Below, one piece after another: positions 1 through 4,946 of a stretch of 8,952 nucleotides of DNA; position 1 is the first letter of the stretch; every line of letters starts with the position of its first letter. A model generated the notes under the pieces. The model searched no databases, was not told where the DNA came from, and saw only the letters and a program-made list of their open reading frames with translations. The DNA comes from Verrucomicrobiota bacterium (GTDB lineage Bacteria; Verrucomicrobiota; Verrucomicrobiia; Limisphaerales; AV2), in contig QHOP01000347.1 in NCBI GenBank assembly GCA_003219345.1, positions 1 to 8,952 on the forward strand, written 5' to 3'. The position numbers and the translations under genes are program-made.

Positions 1-1622
1 TAGCCGCCCATCTGCACACCAGCGGGATTCGGGTCGGGATTCGGATAATCGCCGGAGTAAACGTCGATCAATTTCACGACCCAGTCCGAATCGGTGCCGG
101 TGGTGGAGACTTGCAGGCTCGCCGTGATCGGCCCGGCGATGGTGATGTCCTCTTCCAACACTTCGGTCTGATAAACCAGCACGTCGGGCCGTGAGCAGGC
201 GAACCGTTGATCGTCGAGCATGTGTTCGCGCGTCATGCCGATGGCGACGTTGGGAATGAACGGCACGGGTTTGGCCGGATCGCTCATGTATTCGTCGAAC
301 TGACTCGTTCCGTCGGCCGGCGAATCGAAGGACAATTTGCCGTCGGAGTGGAGGTACAGCGTTTGTTCACGCGTGTTTTTCGGCGGCCAGGATTCGTAGC
401 GCCGCCATTGAGCGGTGCCGGTCTCGAAGACGTAGGCTTCCGGCAAATCCAACTTCGGATCGTCCTTCAGGAAATGCTTCAGGAAGGGCAGTTCGATGTT
501 CTCGCGATAGAACTCCGCGGTTTTGGCGTGGAAATCCACATTGCCGAGCTTGTCGCCGTCGCCGCGCGACCAGCCGCCATGGAACCACGGACCGATGACC
601 AGCACGTTGAAGATGCCGGGATTGTTGCGCTCGACTTCGTGATAAATCTGGAGCGGCCCGAAAAGGTCTTCGGCGTCATACCAGCCGCCGACGGTCATGA
701 CGGCGGACTTGATGTTCTTGAGGTGCGGACGGAGGTTGCGCGTCTGCCAGAATTCGTCGTAAGTGTCGTGCCCCATCAGATCGTTCCAGAATTCAATCCT
801 GCCTTTGAAATAAAGTTTGTCGGCGTTCGCCAACGGCCCGAGTTTCAGATAAAACTCGTAACCGTCGGGCGTTTTGTAGTCGAATGGCTTTGGCTGCTCG
901 CGTGTCGGCTCGTCGAGTTTCTGGCCGAACCCGGAGAAGAACCCGAACGCGTGCGGCAGATAGAACGCGCCGTTGTGATGGAAATCGTCACCGACGAACC
1001 AATCGGCAATCGGCGCCTGCGGCGAGGCGCACTTGAGCGCGGGATGGGAATCGATCATGCCCGCGGCCGTGTAAAAGCCCGGATAGGAAATGCCCATCAT
1101 GCCCACCTTGCCGTTGTTGTTCGGCACGTTCTTCACCAGCCAATCAATCGTGTCGTAGGCATCGGTGCTCTCATCAATGTCACGCGGCCCGGACTTCACC
1201 TCCTTGTGCGGACGCATATGGACAAATTCGCCTTCGGAGCCGTTGCGCCCGCGCACGTCCTGCAACACGAAGACAAACTTCTCCTTCGCGTAATGCTTGA
1301 GCTGCGCGCCGGGATCGGGATAACGGTCTTCACTGTAGGGTTTCAGACTGTAAGGCGTGCGCGTCAGCAGGATCGGCCAAGGCTGCGATTCGTCCTTCGG
1401 CGCATAGACGGAAGTGAAAAGCTTCACGCCGTCGCGCATCGGAATCTTGTATTCGAACTTCGTGTAGTGCTCGCGGAGATAGGCTTCGGTAACTTCGTCG
1501 GGCTTGGGTTTGGCCTGATTGGTTTGAGCGCGGGCACTGGTCGCGCAGCAGGCCAGTAGCAACAGGGTCGCGACGCGTCGTGCGCAGGCTCGCTGGCTAT
1601 GGGTATGGCGATTGGCCTTCAA
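1..1622 (-). CDS. Exported CocE/NonD family serine hydrolase (alpha-amino acid ester hydrolase-like, peptidase S15), 3' end cut by window edge
   Basis: About 540 residues are visible; the C-terminus lies beyond base 1. The enzyme should hydrolyse amino-acid esters, X-Pro peptides or acyl esters outside the cytoplasm. Nucleophile Ser179 sits in G-I-S-Y-P-G, with Tyr180 as expected for the oxyanion hole. Asp316 follows GGWY and His348 lies in GPWFHGGW, giving the Ser-Asp-His triad. Asp213 (in GDDFHHNGAF), Glu318 and Asp319 match the carboxylate cluster that binds the substrate amino group in alpha-amino acid ester hydrolases; the spacings (Ser+34, Asp to His 32) agree with what I recall of the Acetobacter/Xanthomonas enzymes. 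The C-terminal part begins the jelly-roll beta domain. I chose TTG at 1622 because it opens a signal peptide: basic n-region, TLLLLACCATS core, ARA before Gln33. LLAC at 22-25 could instead be a weak lipobox. GTG at 1679 is the alternative start. No clear ribosome binding site precedes either. It lies 128 nt downstream of the oxidoreductase gene on the same strand. Confidence 0.92.
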   Translation of the reverse strand, partial: MKANRHTHSQRACARRVATLLLLACCATSARAQTNQAKPKPDEVTEAYLREHYTKFEYKIPMRDGVKLFTSVYAPKDESQPWPILLTRTPYSLKPYSEDRYPDPGAQLKHYAKEKFVFVLQDVRGRNGSEGEFVHMRPHKEVKSGPRDIDESTDAYDTIDWLVKNVPNNNGKVGMMGISYPGFYTAAGMIDSHPALKCASPQAPIADWFVGDDFHHNGAFYLPHAFGFFSGFGQKLDEPTREQPKPFDYKTPDGYEFYLKLGPLANADKLYFKGRIEFWNDLMGHDTYDEFWQTRNLRPHLKNIKSAVMTVGGWYDAEDLFGPLQIYHEVERNNPGIFNVLVIGPWFHGGWSRGDGDKLGNVDFHAKTAEFYRENIELPFLKHFLKDDPKLDLPEAYVFETGTAQWRRYESWPPKNTREQTLYLHSDGKLSFDSPADGTSQFDEYMSDPAKPVPFIPNVAIGMTREHMLDDQRFACSRPDVLVYQTEVLEEDITIAGPITASLQVSTTGTDSDWVVKLIDVYSGDYPNPDPNPAGVQMGG

Positions 1623-1750
1623 TGGTGATGAAGCTGGATCGAAGTGAGCAGGTGTATGACATGATGGATTTATTGCCACGCGACAGGAAAGAAAGCAACG
1701 CTTTGGTTCTTCTCCGCATCAGGCGCCGTTCGCCCCCTGCGCCCCAAACC

Positions 1751-3103
1751 TCACAGCTTCCAACCGGTCCGATAAGGAGGGTTGAGGAGCTGATTGGCCT
1801 CTTTGGAATTCACAAATCGCAGGCGCGTCGCGTCCCACTTCAGCTTCGTGCCGGCCATCCGGATCGCAATCACGCCCAGCAGGGCGATCTCTGTAAGCGG
1901 CCCGCCGTAGGCGGCAAAATCGGAGCCGGCCTTGGTGCCGTTGCGGATCGCCTGCAGCCAGTCCCAATGGTGTTCCTTGACTCTCGGAACGGTCTTCTCC
2001 GGACGTTTGTATTCATCCATTTTTTTCTGGGGAATGATTCGCACGCCGCCCGCCCCGTGCGAACCGTAGATGATGGTGCCCTTTTCGCCCAGCACCACCG
2101 CGCCGGTCTCAACACTCTTGTCGTCTTCCTCCATGTCCTTCGGGCGCGGAATTCTTTCCGTGCCGCTGTACCAATGCAGCGTGACCGCACCGCGCTTGCC
2201 TTTGGCGGGAAACTCGTAGGTGATAATTTCGCCCTTGGGAAAGGCGTCCCCCTGCGTCTTCGGGTCGTAATTCTTCACCTTGGCCTGGATCGTCGCCGGG
2301 GCTCCGAGGTCCAGCGCCCAAAAGACCGGGTCAACCACATGACAGGTCCAGTCACCCACCGTGCCGTTGCCGAACGGCACCCAACCGCGCCAACTGGCCG
2401 GCAGATAAGCGGGATGGTAAGGCCGGTATTGCGCCGGACCCAGCCACAGGTCCCAGTCGAGCGTTGGGGGAACCGGATGCTGCTCCTTGAGCCGCGGCAG
2501 TGCGTCCATGCCGGAGTTCACCGCGGCGCATCCCGCGTGGATCGTGTGGACGCTGCCGATGGCCCCGTCCCAAATCCACTCGCAGAACAGGCGGATAGTC
2601 TCGTAGGAGTGGCCCTGGTTCCCCAGTTGCGTTACGACCTTGTGCTGCTGCGCCGCTTTCATCAACTGGCGGACTTCGTAAACGGAATGGGCCAGCGGTT
2701 TCTCGCAATACACGTGCTTGCCGCGCCGGATGGCCGCCATTGCCGCCACCGCGTGGCAATGGTCCGGCGTGGCAACGATGACCGCGTCGATCTCCTTTTC
2801 CATTTCGTCAAACATCTTCCGAAAGTCGCGATACGGTTTGGCATTGGGGAACTTCTTGAACGTTTCAGCGGAGCGGTTCTGGTCCACGTCGCACAGCGCG
2901 ACGATGTTATTGTCCGGGACGACAGCGCCGATGTCGCCGGCACCCATGCCGCCGACTCCGATACCGGCGATGTTCAGCCGGTCGCTCGGCGGAGCGACAC
3001 CCGCGCCCGCTACGACGTGACGAGGCACGATCAGGAAAGTCGCCGCTGCGGCGCCTGCCGTACGGACAAAGTCACGACGCGTCAAAGTTGTGCGTTTCTT
3101 CAT
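1751..3103 (-). CDS. Tat-exported Gfo/Idh/MocA family NAD(P)-dependent oxidoreductase
   Basis: 450 residues. The protein starts with a twin-arginine signal: TRRDFVR at 8-14, then a hydrophobic Ala-rich stretch to about residue 33. A Rossmann domain follows, with GIGVGGMG at 47-54, an acidic strand end (LCDVD, 70-74) for cofactor ribose, ATPDHCH at 111-117 and the family signature EKP at 134-136. The C-terminal half carries the tryptophan-rich DWDLWLGPA, RPYHP, WRGW, FGNG and DPVFWALDLG blocks typical of the large PVC/Bacteroidetes subfamily. Family members oxidise or reduce sugars, inositols and glycosides with NAD(P); Tat export suggests folding with bound cofactor and action in the periplasm. 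The substrate cannot be read from sequence. The start at 3103 is preferred over an in-frame ATG at 3154 because GGAGG lies 5 nt upstream and the Tat motif then sits at the usual place. Length is normal and the frame intact. An esterase-like hydrolase gene follows 128 nt downstream. Confidence 0.95.
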   Translation of the reverse strand: MKKRTTLTRRDFVRTAGAAAATFLIVPRHVVAGAGVAPPSDRLNIAGIGVGGMGAGDIGAVVPDNNIVALCDVDQNRSAETFKKFPNAKPYRDFRKMFDEMEKEIDAVIVATPDHCHAVAAMAAIRRGKHVYCEKPLAHSVYEVRQLMKAAQQHKVVTQLGNQGHSYETIRLFCEWIWDGAIGSVHTIHAGCAAVNSGMDALPRLKEQHPVPPTLDWDLWLGPAQYRPYHPAYLPASWRGWVPFGNGTVGDWTCHVVDPVFWALDLGAPATIQAKVKNYDPKTQGDAFPKGEIITYEFPAKGKRGAVTLHWYSGTERIPRPKDMEEDDKSVETGAVVLGEKGTIIYGSHGAGGVRIIPQKKMDEYKRPEKTVPRVKEHHWDWLQAIRNGTKAGSDFAAYGGPLTEIALLGVIAIRMAGTKLKWDATRLRFVNSKEANQLLNPPYRTGWKL

Positions 3104-3108
3104 AAAAG

Positions 3109-3113
3109 CCTCC
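3109..3113 (-). promoter_or_regulatory. Ribosome binding site of the Gfo/Idh/MocA gene
   Basis: GGAGG on the minus strand, 5 nt before the ATG at 3103. This perfect Shine-Dalgarno core decides the start and excludes the longer reading from 3154, which would add 17 residues in front of the twin-arginine signal. Confidence 0.8.
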
Positions 3114-3216
3114 GACTCGTTCGTCGCCCAAGCCGGGCGCGCGTTGTTTCTCAAAACTGTGTATGGTCCGACTCATTCTGGCGCGAGCACAGCTCCGGCC
3201 TCGCAGGAATGCGGGC

Positions 3217-3245
3217 AGAATAAGACATGGGAAATCCCCAGACAA
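3217..3245 (-). promoter_or_regulatory. Candidate sigma70-type promoter for the oxidoreductase gene
   Basis: On the minus strand TTGTCT (3245-3240) and TATTCT (3222-3217) are 17 nt apart, each matching 4 of 6 consensus bases. Transcription would start near 3210, leaving a leader of about 107 nt before the ATG at 3103. The site lies in the 192-nt gap between the YchF-like tail and the oxidoreductase. Promoters of this phylum are poorly known to me, so this is only a candidate; nothing else was seen in this gap. Confidence 0.25.
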
Positions 3246-3295
3246 GGCTGATTCCACTGAACCGTAACGTCTCCAGGTGAAGCGTCAGGCGTCGG

Positions 3296-3361
3296 CTACT
3301 TATTGAACCGGAAATTCGCCACGTCATAGTCTTGCATCACGTAGGTCTTCAGTTCGAGGCG
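3296..3361 (-). pseudogene. Stranded C-terminal tail of the YchF-like gene, beyond an in-frame TAG
   Basis: Directly after the TAG at 3364-3362 the same frame stays open for 21 codons and ends at a second TAG (3298-3296). Its translation contains RLELKTYV, then MQDYDV and FRFNK. This is recognisably the last strand pair of the YchF TGS domain, which I remember as RLEGKDY-V-QDGDV-FRFN. The segment joining EVIS to RLEGK in YchF, roughly 18 residues beginning with Tyr-Asp-Asp, is absent. An in-frame deletion joining the TA of that Tyr codon to the final G of a later codon would create exactly this TAG. The tail therefore belonged to the upstream gene and is either no longer translated or reached by readthrough. 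Confidence 0.7.
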
Positions 3362-3943
3362 CTAGCTGATGATCTCGGCGCGGATGAAGCCCTTCTGGAT
3401 GTCGGTGTGGATAGTGCCGGCGGCTTCCCAGGCAGTCGTGCCGGCGCGGATGGGCCACGCGCGGTTTTCTTTCCCGCCGACGGTCAGGAAACTGACATAA
3501 CCGCTCTCCTTGAACGCCCGAACCATCAGGGCGTCGGGCGCTGTCAACTCGGCCTCCGCCGCCACGATGACCGGTTTGTTGGAATAGAAATTATGCGCGG
3601 AAATGGCTTTGAGTTCGTCCGCCGTCAGCCCGACTGCCGAAACTGGTTTCTCGCTCATCAACGCATCGGCAAGCTTCTGCAGGACGGCCTTTTCAGATTC
3701 GCTGGGGTCGCGACCGAGACGCGTCTCGACCGCATCGAGGTCCTTCATCAGCAAGTCGCTGAGCGCGGCGCGACCGGTGAGAACGGCGTCGGCAGTGAGC
3801 AACTCCTTCTCTTCCACAATGTCCACCTGGGCATAAGTTTTTTTCTGCGCCTCGACCAGTTTATCGGCCTGGTCCAGGCGCGGGTCTTTGATGTTGTGCT
3901 TGCCCAGAGTGATGCCGGAAATGCCAAACAGGCAAAACTTCAT
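3362..3943 (-). CDS. YchF/OLA1-like (DUF933, TGS domain) protein lacking a functional GTPase domain, truncated by TAG
   Basis: 193 residues from ATG 3943 (GTG at 3949 is possible but less likely). The C-terminal part matches the YchF TGS domain: FLTVGGKENRAWPIRAGTTA at 152-171, AAGTIHTD at 174-181, KGFIRAEIIS at 184-193. The N-terminus MKFCLFGISG resembles the first beta strand of the YchF G domain, and KDPRLDQ at 19-25 matches its VPDPRLD block. However, no G-x4-GK-[ST] P-loop is present, DxxG is replaced by DIVEEKE and the G4 asparagine position reads VAAEAE, so nucleotide binding is not expected. Residues 65-120 correspond to a shortened helical domain. YchF proper has about 363 residues and is a ribosome-associated ATPase/GTPase. 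This may be a member of the short DUF933 proteins I associate with Verrucomicrobia, or an eroding copy. It lies divergent from the prepilin gene and upstream of the oxidoreductase. Confidence 0.75.
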   Translation of the reverse strand: MKFCLFGISGITLGKHNIKDPRLDQADKLVEAQKKTYAQVDIVEEKELLTADAVLTGRAALSDLLMKDLDAVETRLGRDPSESEKAVLQKLADALMSEKPVSAVGLTADELKAISAHNFYSNKPVIVAAEAELTAPDALMVRAFKESGYVSFLTVGGKENRAWPIRAGTTAWEAAGTIHTDIQKGFIRAEIIS

Positions 3944-4009
3944 CCGCACTGCTTAGGCTCGCGTGGACACGGGGTCAAGGTTGGAAGCGACTTGTCACCC
4001 TGCCTGACG

Positions 4010-4033
4010 CGAATTTCACGAATCAGAACGAAT
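4010..4033. repeat. Three CGAAT copies at about 10-bp spacing in the divergent intergenic region
   Basis: CGAAT occurs at 4010-4014, 4019-4023 and 4029-4033 in the 236-nt gap between the YchF-like start (3943) and the likely prepilin start (4180). The roughly helical spacing could suit a regulator. It could equally be a degenerate copy of a dispersed CGAATT-rich sequence that I associate with such genomes. The ATG at 4032 falls on the edge of this block, which argues against it as a true start. I see no convincing promoter elsewhere in the gap. Confidence 0.3.
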
Positions 4034-4946
4034 GGAGCATCCACGCTTGTCAGAGTTCGGTGAATGCCTTACCAGTAAACAAACCATTGCTACGGGCGCA
4101 TGGGCGCTGACGCGGGCAGAATTGCAAGAACGGGCTAATAACCGGATTGAAGACGAGTGGGAAACCTTGAGGACCTATCATGAAAATGACAAGCATCGAC
4201 CCGACGCGGACCGATCGAGCGGCTTCACCCTGATCGAATTGTTGGTGGTGATTGCGATCATCGCTATTCTGGCGTCGCTGCTCCTTCCCGCCCTGGCCAA
4301 AGCCAAGGAAAAGGCCAGGGGCATCAAGTGTTTGAGCAACATGAAACAGATCATTCTGGGCTACACGATTTACGCAAACGATAACAAAGACGACATTGTG
4401 ACGCTTTATCTCTTCGCCAAAGCCCCGCCTGGCGCGCTTTTCCCGGGGGACGTTACGTGGTGGGTCGATTTGCTTCGCCCCACACTGCAAGGGACCAACA
4501 TCATCAAGTGCCCGAGTGTGCAGACCCAGTTCGGGATCGCCATGAATCATCCCGAGCTTTCAGCCTGGTCCGACCAATCCCGCCCCAAGCTGTCCAGTGT
4601 TAAGAAGCCCAGCGAATCCATTCCTCTGGCAGACGCCGGCCTGGTCAGCAACCCGAAAGAGCGGGACCCGGACTTATGGCGTGAGACGCCTCGCGCTGAG
4701 TTTTTGTATTGGCGCACCCCGACGAATCGAGGGTACTACGACGATGTGCCTCATCGCCCGGTCCCCCGGCATAACAAGAGAACCAACTGTGGTTTTGTCG
4801 ATGGCCATGCTCAAACGATCAAAGTCAGCGCCATCGGCCTTCAGTATTTTCCGGGAAAGGACGAAGCCGGCAACACTGCTACGGGCGCGCCCTGGTTGGG
4901 CGGCAACGGAAAGTATGATCCTCGCTGGCTCTGGGACCTGGAATAG
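4032..4946 (+). CDS. Type II secretion/type IV pilus-like prepilin with H-X9-DG motif; start displaced by probable frameshift
   Basis: The open frame gives 304 residues. A prepilin peptidase site SG|FTLIELL (cleavage after Gly64, Glu69 as pilin Glu5) starts a long hydrophobic helix to ASLLLPAL, followed by the AKAKEKARGIKCLSNMKQI block and a globular domain. His247 and Asp257-Gly258 form the H-X9-DG motif, common in Planctomycetes, Lentisphaerae and Verrucomicrobia pseudopilins. After cleavage and methylation the protein would sit in the inner membrane or a pseudopilus; the partner complex is not in this window. A 64-residue leader from ATG 4032 is implausible. ATG 4180, with GAGGA 6 nt upstream, begins MKMTSIDPTRTDRA in another frame and meets TGA at 4231. 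One missing base near 4220 (GCGG for GCGGG) would give a normal 15-residue leader ending in AGFTLIE. TTG 4167 is the other in-frame candidate start. The coordinates mark the longest open frame. Confidence 0.9.
   Translation: MEHPRLSEFGECLTSKQTIATGAWALTRAELQERANNRIEDEWETLRTYHENDKHRPDADRSSGFTLIELLVVIAIIAILASLLLPALAKAKEKARGIKCLSNMKQIILGYTIYANDNKDDIVTLYLFAKAPPGALFPGDVTWWVDLLRPTLQGTNIIKCPSVQTQFGIAMNHPELSAWSDQSRPKLSSVKKPSESIPLADAGLVSNPKERDPDLWRETPRAEFLYWRTPTNRGYYDDVPHRPVPRHNKRTNCGFVDGHAQTIKVSAIGLQYFPGKDEAGNTATGAPWLGGNGKYDPRWLWDLE
4169..4173 (+). promoter_or_regulatory. Ribosome binding site pointing to prepilin start at 4180
   Basis: GAGGA lies 6 nt before ATG 4180-4182. This is the only good Shine-Dalgarno/ATG pair upstream of the prepilin cleavage site. 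It is out of frame with the prepilin body, so it marks the probable ancestral start. Confidence 0.6.

Noticed and set aside
207..1559. Plus-strand 450-codon open frame
   Set aside because: It is antisense to the CocE-like gene, whose minus-strand frame has all catalytic motifs. The plus-strand translation shows no family resemblance and has the His/Arg/Val-rich look of a shadow frame in GC-rich DNA.
1623..1750. Terminator or promoter between the oxidoreductase and hydrolase genes
   Set aside because: Only a 5-bp AAAGC/GCTTT stem and a very poor -10-like CAATAA were found, too weak to call either.
1580..3223. Plus-strand 547-codon open frame
   Set aside because: Antisense to the well-supported Gfo/Idh/MocA gene. 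The long opposite frame follows from GC-rich third positions.
4180..4233. MKMTSIDPTRTDRAASP as an independent 17-residue leader peptide gene
   Set aside because: It looks like the missing prepilin N-terminus, so a frameshift explains it better than a separate small gene.
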